Source: Segnochrobactrum spirostomi (lineage in GTDB: Bacteria; Pseudomonadota; Alphaproteobacteria; Rhizobiales; Segnochrobactraceae). From it: a DNA stretch of 64,000 nt. Numbering within the stretch: the stretch's first letter is position 1; each line of letters opens with the position of its first letter. The notes under the pieces were generated by a model that was given only the letters and a program-made list of their open reading frames with translations, did no database searches and was not told where the DNA came from. The position numbers and the translations under genes were made by a program. Below, piece by piece: positions 16,524-24,678 of the stretch. Location of the stretch: positions 434,001 through 498,000 of the forward strand of contig NZ_VWNA01000003.1 in the NCBI RefSeq assembly GCF_009600605.1. The letters run 5' to 3'.

Positions 16524-17423
16524 TTAATCGTTGCGGCCGAGGAGATCGACCAGGAGGGCGACTTCCGGTCTCCCCAGCCGCGAGCGCGGAACGAAGGCGC
16601 AATAGGCGTAGCCGAGGCGAGCGGAGAACGGGGACAAGGCGATCAATCGCCCGGCTTCGAGGCCGCCTCGCGCGAGGACCCGCTGGCCGAGGGCGACGCC
16701 GAGCCCCAGTTGCGCCGCCGAAATGGCGAGGCTCGACAGCCCGACGCGGCGACCGAGCGACGGATCGAGACGGCGCGCGCTGCCCTGCTGGGCGAACCAT
16801 TCCGACCATGTCGGGTGCGAGGCGTAGTTCGGGCCCCAATCGGTATGGATGAAATGGCTCTGATGGAGGCTTGTGAGGCCGCCTGCTTCCTGGCCGTACC
16901 GACGCCAGAAGCCCGGCGAACACACGGGAAGAACCTCGTCGTGAACGAGCGGAATGACCGAAACGCCGGAATAATGATAGTCGCCGTAGCTGATCCTGAG
17001 GTCGATATGGCGGCGCATCAGGTCGACGGGATCGTCTTCCACCCGAATATCGATCGCTATGTGCGGATAGGTTTCCATCAGACCTTGCAGGCGCGGCGCC
17101 AGCCAGTGCTCGGCGAGCGAGAACGGAACGCTGACGACGAGCTTCGTGCGCAGTTCCCCTTCGAGGAGACGCGCGGACACGGAGGCGATCTCGCCGAGCG
17201 CCCGCGATACCTGCGGATAGATGGCCTGGCCGGCGTCGGTGAGGGTGATGCGGTTGCCGTTTCGCACGAAGAGCTGCTTGCCGAAATGCGCTTCGAGATT
17301 GCGGATCTGTTGGCTCACGGCGGCCGAGGAGACGCCGAGCTCGGCCGCCGCGAGCGTGAATTGACCCGTCCGGGCGGCGACTTCGAACGCCTTCACGGCA
17401 TTGAGGGGCGGGAGCGGGTTCAC
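16524..17423 (-). CDS. LysR-family regulator, GcvA-like
   Basis: 299 residues from the GTG at 17423, chosen because GGAGG lies 6 bases upstream; an ATG at 17453 gives a longer, less conserved start. N-terminal HTH (PLNAVKAFEVAARTGQFTLAAAELGVSSAAVSQQ) with the GcvA-type FVRNGNRITLTDAG, then a periplasmic-binding-like effector domain. It sits between the Rieske operon (same strand, downstream) and the divergent 2-oxoglutarate oxygenase gene, so it may control either or both. Confidence 0.85.
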   Translation of the reverse strand: MNPLPPLNAVKAFEVAARTGQFTLAAAELGVSSAAVSQQIRNLEAHFGKQLFVRNGNRITLTDAGQAIYPQVSRALGEIASVSARLLEGELRTKLVVSVPFSLAEHWLAPRLQGLMETYPHIAIDIRVEDDPVDLMRRHIDLRISYGDYHYSGVSVIPLVHDEVLPVCSPGFWRRYGQEAGGLTSLHQSHFIHTDWGPNYASHPTWSEWFAQQGSARRLDPSLGRRVGLSSLAISAAQLGLGVALGQRVLARGGLEAGRLIALSPFSARLGYAYCAFVPRSRLGRPEVALLVDLLGRND

Positions 17424-17523
17424 GGGAGGCCTCCGAAAGATTTTCTTTCGCAAGCCTAATAATTTCCGGCGTTGAGGAGAAGGTTTTTTCGGGGCTGTCT
17501 AGACCGCAGACCAGGAGCCCCTC

Positions 17524-18321
17524 ATGCGCGACATCGCCACCCTCATCGACCTCGACACGTATCCGCTCGACCGCAAGGACAGCCCGGAATGGCAGGCACT
17601 CGTGGCCTCCTCCAAGGCCGCGCTCGCCGCCGACGGCATGTTCAATCTCAAAAATTTCCTGCGCCCCGGCGTCGCCGCCGAGGCCGCGGCGGAGATCGCC
17701 CCGGTGATGGGCACCGTCTCCCACACTCACAAGCGGGTCCACAACATCTACTTCAAGCCGGAGATTCCCGAGCTCGCCCCGGATCACCCGGCGCTGCGGA
17801 AGGTGGAGACCGTCAGCCACACCCTGTGCGCCGACCAGATCGCTCGGAGCATCGTGCTCGCGATCTACGATTATGCGCCGCTCGTCCGCTTCCTCGCCGC
17901 GACGATGGACAAGCCGATGCTGCATCCGATGGCCGACCCGCTGGCGCGCGCCAACGTCATGTCGTACCGCGCCGGCGAAGCGCTCAATTGGCATTTCGAC
18001 CGGTCCGAGTTCACCACGACGTTGCTTCTCCAGGCGCCCGAGGCCGGCGGCGAGTTCGAGTACCGCACCGATCTGCGCAGTGACGACGATCCGAACTTCG
18101 ACGGCGTCGCGCGCCTTCTGCGCGGCGAAGATCCCGAGGCGCGCATCCTGAGGCTCCGGCCCGGCACCCTCAATGTCTTCCGCGGCAAGAACACCGCCCA
18201 TCGCGTCACCCCGGTACAGGGCGGTCGCGACCGCATGATCGCAGTGTTCTCCTATTACGAAAGACCGGGGGTGACGTTCACCGCCGAAGAACGGCTCGGC
18301 TTCTACGGCCGCGCCGCCTGA
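17524..18321 (+). CDS. BesD/HalD-like 2-oxoglutarate, Fe(II)-dependent oxygenase (hydroxylase-type triad)
   Basis: 265 residues. The core shows a double-stranded beta-helix oxygenase: NWHFDRSEFTTTLLLQ with His157 and Asp159, GGEFEYRTD, the distal His226 in NTAHRVTPVQ and Arg237 in GGRDRM for 2-oxoglutarate. The N-terminal segment (GMFNLKNFLRP, HTHKRVHNIYF) matches the group around the amino-acid halogenases BesD and HalD. Those halogenases have Gly where this protein keeps Asp159, so hydroxylation is predicted rather than chlorination. BesD relatives act on free basic or polar amino acids, which fits the amino-acid binding protein gene just downstream. Substrate not known. Confidence 0.75.
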   Translation: MRDIATLIDLDTYPLDRKDSPEWQALVASSKAALAADGMFNLKNFLRPGVAAEAAAEIAPVMGTVSHTHKRVHNIYFKPEIPELAPDHPALRKVETVSHTLCADQIARSIVLAIYDYAPLVRFLAATMDKPMLHPMADPLARANVMSYRAGEALNWHFDRSEFTTTLLLQAPEAGGEFEYRTDLRSDDDPNFDGVARLLRGEDPEARILRLRPGTLNVFRGKNTAHRVTPVQGGRDRMIAVFSYYERPGVTFTAEERLGFYGRAA

Positions 18322-18399
18322 TTACCAGAGGGGCAAAAGCCCCCGTTCACGCGCGGCTTACAGGCGCGCCTTCCAGACCTTCCACACGGGAACACACCT

Positions 18400-19251
18400 A
18401 TGAAGCATCTCTTCGCCGCCCTCGTCGGCGTGGGCCTCGCCCTCGCAGCTCCATCCGCCGCCGAGGCAAAGGACTGGCAGACGGTCACGATCGCCACCGA
18501 GGGGGCTTACGAGCCCTGGAATCTGACGAAGCCCGACGGAACCCTCGACGGCTTCGAGATCGATCTCGGCAAGGATCTCTGCGCCCGGATGCACCTGACC
18601 TGCACCTTCGTCGCGCAGTCGTGGGACGGCATGATCGCCGGCCTCAACGCCGGCAAGTTCGACATTCTCATGGACGGAATCGCGATCACCGACGATCGCA
18701 GCAAGGTCGTCGACTTCTCCAAACCCTATGCGTCGACGCCGGGCGGCTTCGCCGGTCTGAAGGACGGGCCGCTCGCGACGATGGCGGGCACCGGTACCCA
18801 GGTCGTGTTGACCGGCGACAAGACCCACGACAAGCCGGTCATCGATGCGTTCCGGGCCGCTCTGAAGGGAAAGCGGATCGGTATTCAGGCATCGACGAGC
18901 TTCACCAAGTTCGTGGAGGACAATTTCGGCGACGTCGCCGAGGTCGTGGAATACAAGACCGCCCCCGAACATGATCTCGACGTCACGGCCGGACGCGTCG
19001 ACGTCGCCTTCGACGACGTCACCTATTTCGTGTCGGCGTTCTCGAAGCCGGAGAACAGCGACATGATGCTGGTCGGCCCGAAGATTGCGGGACCGATCTG
19101 GGGGCCGGGCGAGGCGGCCGCGTTCCGCAAGTCGGACCCGGAGCTGCGCGCCAAATTCGACGAGGCGCTCGCCGCCGCGCTGGCCGACGGTACCGTCAAG
19201 ACGCTCAGCCTGAAGTGGTTCAAGCTCGACGTGACGCCGGTCGGCGGCTGA
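18400..19251 (+). CDS. Periplasmic amino-acid binding protein (SBP family 3)
   Basis: 283 residues. Sec signal peptide MKHLFAALVGVGLALAAPSAAEA, then the HisJ/ArtJ/NocT-type fold: VTIATEGAYEPWNLTKPDGTLDGFEIDL, the Arg/Asp ligand region FDILMDGIAITDDRSKVVDFSKPY and GKRIGIQASTSF. This family binds lysine, arginine, ornithine, histidine or opines. It follows the BesD-like gene by about 80 bases on the same strand, with a small GGGGC-AAAA-GCCCC hairpin between them. No cognate permease or ATPase lies nearby, so it is an orphan or uses a remote transporter. Confidence 0.85.
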   Translation: MKHLFAALVGVGLALAAPSAAEAKDWQTVTIATEGAYEPWNLTKPDGTLDGFEIDLGKDLCARMHLTCTFVAQSWDGMIAGLNAGKFDILMDGIAITDDRSKVVDFSKPYASTPGGFAGLKDGPLATMAGTGTQVVLTGDKTHDKPVIDAFRAALKGKRIGIQASTSFTKFVEDNFGDVAEVVEYKTAPEHDLDVTAGRVDVAFDDVTYFVSAFSKPENSDMMLVGPKIAGPIWGPGEAAAFRKSDPELRAKFDEALAAALADGTVKTLSLKWFKLDVTPVGG

Positions 19252-20114
19252 CGCGCGTCACGCGCCCAAGCGCCGGCGCCCCCGTCAGAAATGACGGGCG
19301 GGGCGAGGCCGGCTTCGACGGTGGAGGGGAGATATCCGCCCTTGCGGCGCAGGTCGCGCGGCGCGAGGCCGGTCGTCTTCTTGATCTCGCGGGAGAGATG
19401 GAACGGTGATTTGTAGCCGCATTGGTCGGCGATCTCGGCGAGCGTCAGCCCGGAGCGCTGCACGAGATTGATCGCCTTGGCGGTCCGCAACTCCCAGACA
19501 TAGCGCATCGGCGTCCGCCCGAGCTGGCGGCGGAAGGCGGTGACGAGGTGTTCCGGCGTCACGCCGGCGGCCGCCGCGAGATCGGCGAGATCGCAGGCAC
19601 CGCTATAGAAGCGTTCGGCATATGCGCGCGCCCGCTGCACGGCGGCGTTCGGGGCGCCGGTGCCGCCGAGGCCGAGATCGAGCGCGAAGGCGGCGAACAC
19701 CGCCTCGCCGAGCGCGTTGCGCAGCCGGTTCAGAGCCGGTTCCTCCGCATAGCCGAGATCGAGGCCGGTCCGCATCAAGCCGGCGACGCGCTCGCCGAGC
19801 GGCAGGGACGCGGCCGACGGCAGGCCGATCGCGGCCGGCCCCGCCGGCAGGCTCGGGAGAAGGGTCTCGCACCAGGCGACCCTGGTCGAGAGGCCGGCCG
19901 GATAGAGGATCGAGATCTCCCGCGCGTTGACGTAGCAGCCGACCTCTCCAGCCCCGAGCCCATGGCGGGCACCGTCGACGCCGATCTCCGCGCGGCCCTC
20001 GTGGATCAGCAGCAGGGTCGCGTAGGGGCTCGCCAGCGGGCCGTAGAGGCCGCCGTTCGGATAAAGCGCCTCGCCGAAGGAGAAGCCGAGATTGGACGGG
20101 AGCGCGCTGACCAT
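19023..20114 (-). CDS. AraC-family regulator with a long tail antisense to the binding-protein gene
   Basis: 363 residues. An N-terminal cupin-like effector part (LLLIHEGRAEIGVDG, GEVGCYVNAREI) is followed by two HTH motifs of the AraC type (CDLADLAAAAGVTPEHLVTAFRRQLGRTPMRYVWELRTAKA and LTLAEIADQCGYKSPFHLSREIKKTTGLAPRDLRR, both complete). The regular domain ends near residue 290. The last 75 or so residues are read from the strand opposite the end of the SBP gene (18400-19251), a 229-bp convergent overlap. The tail is probably non-functional read-through after loss of a stop, or a frameshift; it has no recognisable domain. Confidence 0.75.
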   Translation of the reverse strand: MVSALPSNLGFSFGEALYPNGGLYGPLASPYATLLLIHEGRAEIGVDGARHGLGAGEVGCYVNAREISILYPAGLSTRVAWCETLLPSLPAGPAAIGLPSAASLPLGERVAGLMRTGLDLGYAEEPALNRLRNALGEAVFAAFALDLGLGGTGAPNAAVQRARAYAERFYSGACDLADLAAAAGVTPEHLVTAFRRQLGRTPMRYVWELRTAKAINLVQRSGLTLAEIADQCGYKSPFHLSREIKKTTGLAPRDLRRKGGYLPSTVEAGLAPPVISDGGAGAWARDARQPPTGVTSSLNHFRLSVLTVPSASAAASASSNLARSSGSDLRNAAASPGPQIGPAIFGPTSIMSLFSGFENADTK

Positions 20115-20144
20115 GTTCTATGGGCCGAACCATCGGGAGAGGCC

Positions 20145-20396
20145 ATGCAGATCGGCAATCACTCTATGTCGGTTCGCCTCGTCTTCCGAGGCGACAATCT
20201 CGGCGCCGCCTTCGCCGATTTCGCGACCGAGCGGCTCGCGCGCTTCGCCCTCGAGGGACGCGTCGTCGAGACCGGGGCCGAGGCGGTGACGGTCGAAGCC
20301 GCCGGCCATCACGCCCTGGTCGACATGCTCGAAATCTGCTGCTCGGTCGGCCCGCTTCAGGCCGTGGTGCGCGAGGTGCGCCGCGAGCCGGTCTGA
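20145..20396 (+). CDS. Small acylphosphatase-fold protein lacking catalytic residues
   Basis: 83 residues from the ATG at 20145 with GGGAGAGG just before it. The layout matches the alpha/beta ferredoxin-like acylphosphatase fold: VRLVFRG, a helix FADFATERLARFAL, EGRVVETGAEAVTVEAAG, a second helix, and GPLQAVVREVRRE. The catalytic Arg of the usual VQGVGFR loop and the Asn of the VRN strand are not present (FRGDNLGAAFADF and GRVVET instead), so hydrolytic activity is doubtful. Divergent from the AraC gene and convergent with bioY. Confidence 0.55.
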   Translation: MQIGNHSMSVRLVFRGDNLGAAFADFATERLARFALEGRVVETGAEAVTVEAAGHHALVDMLEICCSVGPLQAVVREVRREPV

Positions 20397-20420
20397 TCCG
20401 CTCGGCGCACTCCGAACACG

Positions 20421-20449
20421 AAAAAGGCGGCGCCCCGAGGAGCGCCGCC
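20421..20449 (-). terminator. Rho-independent terminator of the bioY-pxp operon
   Basis: GGCGGCGC (20426-20433) pairs with GCGCCGCC (20442-20449), loop of 8; on the minus strand the stem is followed by TTTTT (20425-20421). It lies 30 bases beyond the bioY stop. Confidence 0.8.
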
Positions 20450-20478
20450 CGATAGTGTCGGAGCCGAATGGCCCGGGA

Positions 20479-21039
20479 TCAGAAGCGGATGCGGCCGAGG
20501 CTCTCGCGCACCGCGATGGCAAGCGCCGCCTTCACGGCATCGCCGAGCAGGAACGGCACGAGGCCGAGGCTCACCGCCTTCGCGACGTCGCCGCCCATCA
20601 TGTAAGCGAGCCAGCCGAGGCCGAGGACGTAGAGCGCCACGGTGCCGGCGATCACGGCGAGCGCCGAACGCAGCACGCCGGCCGAGCCCTCGGCCACCGC
20701 ACCCGCCACGACTGCGGCGGCGACGAAGCCGGCGATGTAGCCGATGGTGAAGGGCTTCGCGAGGAGCACGGCGAAGTTGGCGCCGCCGGCGAAGACCGGC
20801 AGGCCGATCACGCCCTCGAACACGTAGGCCGCTAGGGTGAAGAAGGCGAGGCGCGGCCCGTAGAGCATGCCGATCGCGAGCACCGCGAAGGTCTGCATGG
20901 TCATCGGCACCGGGATCATCGGCACCTGGATCTGCGCGGCGGCGGCGATCAGGGCCGAGCCCAGCACCACGGCGACGGCCTGGGTGGCGAGGCGCGAGGA
21001 CTTGAGGGAGCGGCTGAACGCCAGCGACGAAAGAGACAT
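20479..21039 (-). CDS. bioY: BioY, substrate-binding subunit of the biotin ECF transporter
   Basis: 186 residues, the usual BioY length, with five to six membrane segments and the conserved biotin-site stretch around VPMIPVPMTMQTFAVLAIGMLYGP and AGGANFAVLLAKPFTIGYIAGF. AAGGA lies 8 bases before the ATG at 21039. No BioM/BioN genes are nearby; BioY can act with shared ECF modules or alone. Its position as the last gene of a unit with a biotin carboxylase and a biotin carrier suggests the biotin demand of that complex is met by import. Confidence 0.9.
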   Translation of the reverse strand: MSLSSLAFSRSLKSSRLATQAVAVVLGSALIAAAAQIQVPMIPVPMTMQTFAVLAIGMLYGPRLAFFTLAAYVFEGVIGLPVFAGGANFAVLLAKPFTIGYIAGFVAAAVVAGAVAEGSAGVLRSALAVIAGTVALYVLGLGWLAYMMGGDVAKAVSLGLVPFLLGDAVKAALAIAVRESLGRIRF

Positions 21040-21097
21040 CGGTCCATTCCTTCTCGAATGAGCGCGCCCATCCCCAGGGGAGACGGACGCCGCAGAA

Positions 21098-22075
21098 TCA
21101 GGCGCCGAGCGCCGCGGCGAGTTCGGCGAGCTTGGCGGCCCGCGCGCGGCGGGCGGCGAGCGCGCCGTCCATATCGATCTTCTCGAACCGGGCGGGCTGA
21201 TGGGGCTGCAACTGCCCGATCAGGTCCATGTCCGCCGAGACGACCGTTCCGATCATGAAATAACCGCCTCCGGAGACGGCGTCACGATGCAGAACGATCG
21301 GTTCGGTGCCGCCCGGCACCTGAATCGATCCATAGGGATAGCAGCTGTCCACGATATTGGAAGGGTCGGATCCCGCGCCGAACGGCTGTTTACGGGGGAC
21401 GAACTCGAGCGGGCGGCCGCCGCGGAAGCGATAGCCGATACGGTCCGCCTCGGGCGCGACCTTCCAGGTATCCTCGAAGAAGCGCAGCGCCGCCTCGTCG
21501 GTGATGCGGTGCCAATAGAGCCCGGGCAGCACCCGAAGCACCGGCGCCTTGGCGTGCACGGCGCGCAGCGACTCCGGTGCCGCGGCCCCGGGCGCGACCG
21601 CCCGCTTCGGCGCGCCGACGGGAAGCACGTCGTCCGCCTTGAGCGGGCGACCTTCATGGCCGCCGAGGGCGCCGAGTACGTAGGTCGAGCGCGAACCGAG
21701 GACCAAAGGCACGTCGATGCCGCCGGCGATCGCGATATAGGCGCGTGCGCCGGCCTTGAGGAAGCCGAAGCTCAGCACCTGACCGGCCTTGACCGGGATC
21801 GCGCTCCAGGTTGGCTGCTCGACGCCGTCGATCTTCGGCGGCAGCTCCGCGCCGGTGACGGCGATGAGGGCATCCGCGGTGAAGCGGATCTCCGGCCCCA
21901 TGAACACCGCCTCGAGAACCGCATCGCCCTCGTCGTTGCCGACGAGAAGGTTCGCCGCGGCGAGGGAATAGCGGTCCATGCCGCCGGAGAGCGGGATGCC
22001 GAGATGATAATAGCCGGGGCGGCCGAGATCCTGGACGCTGGTGGAAAGGCCCGGCTTGATGATCTCAAGCGCCAT
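21098..22075 (-). CDS. pxpC: 5-oxoprolinase subunit C / KipA-like carboxyltransferase domain protein
   Basis: 325 residues. Family pattern: GLSTSVQDLGRPGYYHLGIPLSGGMDRYSLAAANLLVGND at the start, then TFTADALIAVTGA-type strand, AYIAIAGGIDVPLVLGSRSTYVLGALGGHEGRPL and the C-terminal GGYFMIGTVVSADMDLIGQLQP. It overlaps pxpB by 11 bases. PxpB and PxpC together also make up the KipI/KipA halves of urea carboxylase, so the pair may act as the carboxyltransferase of the biotin enzyme encoded next to it. Confidence 0.85.
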   Translation of the reverse strand: MALEIIKPGLSTSVQDLGRPGYYHLGIPLSGGMDRYSLAAANLLVGNDEGDAVLEAVFMGPEIRFTADALIAVTGAELPPKIDGVEQPTWSAIPVKAGQVLSFGFLKAGARAYIAIAGGIDVPLVLGSRSTYVLGALGGHEGRPLKADDVLPVGAPKRAVAPGAAAPESLRAVHAKAPVLRVLPGLYWHRITDEAALRFFEDTWKVAPEADRIGYRFRGGRPLEFVPRKQPFGAGSDPSNIVDSCYPYGSIQVPGGTEPIVLHRDAVSGGGYFMIGTVVSADMDLIGQLQPHQPARFEKIDMDGALAARRARAAKLAELAAALGA

Positions 22076-22940
22076 AGAGCACCTCCAGGAGCTGAGCGTT
22101 GGTGGCGGCGGGGGCGGCCTGGAAGTCGGCGAGCGAGAAGGTGACGTCGCGGATGAGCGGCGCGAACTTGCCCTTGTCGACCTCCTCCACGGCCGTGTCG
22201 TAGCCGGCGCGATCGACCGGCTTGAACTTCACGATGTCGCCCGGTCGGAAGAAGATCATGAACTCACGGAGATAGCTGATCTCTTGGCGGGGGTCGTAGA
22301 TCGGCATCGGCGTGATGCCGAACATCTGGTAGCCGCCGGCGCCGCGCACCGAATAGATGCAGCCGAAGCAGCCGCCGTGGCCGACCGTCAGCTTCGGGGT
22401 GTCGGTGCGCGGGCGCAGATATTTCGGCACCTCGATCTGCTTCTGCCGTTCCACCATCTGGTACATGAACGGCAGCCCGGCGACGAAGCCGACCATAGAG
22501 ACGAACCAGGGCGAGCCGGAATGGGCGGCGACGAACGCCTCGACCGAGGCATAGTCGTTGATCCGCGCGGCATAATCGAGATCGGTGCCGTTCGGGTCCT
22601 GATGGCGCTCGCGGAAGCGCATCAGGGTCTCGTGGGTCCACGGATCGCCGTAGAAGACCGGGATCTCGATGATCCGGGTGCGGATCGTCGAGCTCGCGCC
22701 GTCGGCCGCGCTTTCGAGCCGCTTCAGTTCGGCGAGCAGGTCGTCCGGCGCGATCAGGTCCGGGTCGAACTTGATCTGGAACGAGGCGTTGGCGGGACAG
22801 ATCTCCGTCACGCCCTTGATCCGGCTGTCGCGGACCGCGTTCGTCATCGACAGGCTTTTGAAGAAGGCCTCGAGCGACATCTCCTCGTCGACCTCGACGA
22901 AAATGTGCTCGTCGCCCCCGAAGGAATATCTCGTCTTCAT
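22065..22940 (-). CDS. pxpB: 5-oxoprolinase subunit B / KipI-like protein
   Basis: 291 residues. Shows the KipI/allophanate-subunit-1 pattern: RIIEIPVFYGDPW, FVAAHSGSPWFVSMVGFVAGLPFMYQM, PRTDTPKLTVGHGGCFGCIYSVRGAGGYQMFGITPMPIYDP and the FRPGDIVKFKPV strand. The SPW and GAGGYQ segments form the conserved active-site face shared with PxpC. The N-terminal 60 residues (YSFGGDEHIFVEVDEEMS) correspond to the first domain. It follows the biotin carboxylase gene by 47 bases in the same operon. Confidence 0.85.
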   Translation of the reverse strand: MKTRYSFGGDEHIFVEVDEEMSLEAFFKSLSMTNAVRDSRIKGVTEICPANASFQIKFDPDLIAPDDLLAELKRLESAADGASSTIRTRIIEIPVFYGDPWTHETLMRFRERHQDPNGTDLDYAARINDYASVEAFVAAHSGSPWFVSMVGFVAGLPFMYQMVERQKQIEVPKYLRPRTDTPKLTVGHGGCFGCIYSVRGAGGYQMFGITPMPIYDPRQEISYLREFMIFFRPGDIVKFKPVDRAGYDTAVEEVDKGKFAPLIRDVTFSLADFQAAPAATNAQLLEVLYGA

Positions 22941-22987
22941 CGCGATCTATGCGCTCCGCCGGTGAGAAGGTTTCGGGTCAGAGGGTT

Positions 22988-24358
22988 TCAGGACGCCGGA
23001 TTGTCGATGGGGTGGGTTTCAAGCCAGCTTTCGAGCCAGCGGGTGTGGAAGGCGCCGGCCTGGACCTCGGCGTCGGCGGCGAGCGCCTTGTGCAGCGGCG
23101 TGGTGGTCGGCAGCCCGGAGACCTCAAGCTCGCCGAGGGCGCGCGACAGTCGGGCGATCGCACCGGCCCGCGTCTCGTCCCAGACGATCAGCTTGCCGAG
23201 CAGGCTGTCGTAGAAGGGCGGGACCGAATAACCGGGATAGAGCATGGAATCGAAGCGCACGCCCATGCCGCCCGGTACCCTGAGACCGGTGATTGTGCCG
23301 GGCGCGGGCAGGAAGTTCTTCGCCGCATCCTCGGCGTTGATGCGCACCTCGATGGCGTGGCCCTTGAGCCGCACGTCGGCCTGGGAATAGGCGAGGGGAT
23401 TGCCGGCGGCGATGCGGATCATCTCGCGGACGAGATCGATGCCGGTGATCATCTCCGAGACGGGATGCTCGACCTGGATGCGGGTGTTCATTTCGATGAA
23501 GAAGAACTCGCCGGTCGCAGCGTCGTAGAGATATTCGAGCGTGCCGGCGCCGCGATAGCCGACGCTCTCGGCAAGGCGGACGGCCGAGGCGCACAGCGCC
23601 TCGCGCACCTCCGGCGTGAGGCAGGCGGCCGGCGCCTCCTCCCAGACCTTCTGGCGGCGGCGCTGGAGCGAGCATTCCCGCTCGTAGGTGTGGATCGCCC
23701 GCGTGCCGTCGCCGAGGATCTGCACTTCGACATGGCGGGCGGTGCCGACGAAGCGTTCGAGATAGAGCCCGCCGTCGCCGAAGGCGGCGAGCGCCTCGGC
23801 GCTCGCCTGGGGGATCAGGGTCGCGAGCTCGCCGGCATCCTGCGCGACGCGGATGCCGCGGCCGCCGCCGCCGGCGGAAGCCTTGATCATCACCGGGTAG
23901 CCGATCGTCTCGGCGACCGCGAGCGCGGCCTCGACGCCGTCGACGCGACCTTCGGAGCCGGGCACCGTCGGCACGCCGGCCGCCGCGGCCATGGCGCGCG
24001 CCGTCGCCTTGTCGCCCATGGCGCGGATCGTCTCGGCCTTCGGGCCGATGAAGACGAGCCCGGCCTGTTCCACCTTCTCGGCGAAGGCGGCGTTCTCGGA
24101 CAGGAAACCGTAGCCCGGATGGATGGCGTCGGCGCCGCTCTCGATCGCGCCGCGCAGCACCGCATCCATGTCGAGATAGGACTTTCGGGCATGCGCCGGC
24201 CCGATTTCGACGACCTCGTCGGCGAGCCGGGCGGCGAGCATGTCGCGGTCGGCGGCGCTCACCGCCTGCACCGTGGCGATCCCGAGTTCCCGGGCGGCGC
24301 GGATGATGCGGACCGCGATCTCGCCGCGGTTCGCCACGAAGATCTTGGTAACGGGCAT
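22988..24358 (-). CDS. Biotin carboxylase subunit (AccC-like)
   Basis: 456 residues. N-terminal FVANRGEIAVRIIRAARELG, ATP-grasp with GYPVMIKASAGGGGRGIRV, the carboxylation site residues in FLSENAAFAEKVEQAG and EMNTRIQVEHPVSEMITGIDLV, and the C-terminal HAIEVRINAEDAAKNFLPAPGTI. It carboxylates the biotin of the carrier encoded 5 bases upstream. Because its neighbours are KipI/KipA-like and not AccA/AccD, it probably belongs to an amide or lactam carboxylase rather than acetyl-CoA carboxylase. Confidence 0.92.
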   Translation of the reverse strand: MPVTKIFVANRGEIAVRIIRAARELGIATVQAVSAADRDMLAARLADEVVEIGPAHARKSYLDMDAVLRGAIESGADAIHPGYGFLSENAAFAEKVEQAGLVFIGPKAETIRAMGDKATARAMAAAAGVPTVPGSEGRVDGVEAALAVAETIGYPVMIKASAGGGGRGIRVAQDAGELATLIPQASAEALAAFGDGGLYLERFVGTARHVEVQILGDGTRAIHTYERECSLQRRRQKVWEEAPAACLTPEVREALCASAVRLAESVGYRGAGTLEYLYDAATGEFFFIEMNTRIQVEHPVSEMITGIDLVREMIRIAAGNPLAYSQADVRLKGHAIEVRINAEDAAKNFLPAPGTITGLRVPGGMGVRFDSMLYPGYSVPPFYDSLLGKLIVWDETRAGAIARLSRALGELEVSGLPTTTPLHKALAADAEVQAGAFHTRWLESWLETHPIDNPAS

Positions 24359-24363
24359 TCCGC

Positions 24364-24606
24364 TCAGGCCTCGAGGTCGTAGAGCGGCTCGCCGGCCATC
24401 ACCGGGTCCTCGTTCTCGACATAGAACTTGACGATGCGCCCGGCCTCTTCGGCGACGATCGGCGTGAAGGACTTCATCACCTCGATCAGCCCCACCGTCT
24501 CGCCCACCGCGACGGTGTCGCCGTCGGCCTTGTAGGCCGGCTGGTCCGGGGCGGGCTTGCGGTAGAACGTTCCCGGGATCGGCGCCTGGATCGTCTTGAC
24601 GGCCAT
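24364..24606 (-). CDS. Biotin carboxyl carrier protein (short BCCP)
   Basis: 80 residues forming just the biotinyl domain: APIPGTFYRKPAPDQPAY, then VGLIEVMKSFTPIVAEEAGRIV, with the EVMKS motif whose Lys is biotinylated (acetyl-CoA carriers have EAMK). The long Pro/Ala linker found in AccB is missing, as usual for carriers of lactam/urea carboxylase-like complexes. Gene order is pxpA, carrier, carboxylase, pxpB, pxpC. Confidence 0.92.
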   Translation of the reverse strand: MAVKTIQAPIPGTFYRKPAPDQPAYKADGDTVAVGETVGLIEVMKSFTPIVAEEAGRIVKFYVENEDPVMAGEPLYDLEA

Positions 24607-24678
24607 CGGTCTGGTCTCCTTCGGAAGGCGGGGCGCGGCATTACCGCGCCGATCGTTATTAGGAGCGGTGCGCTCCGC

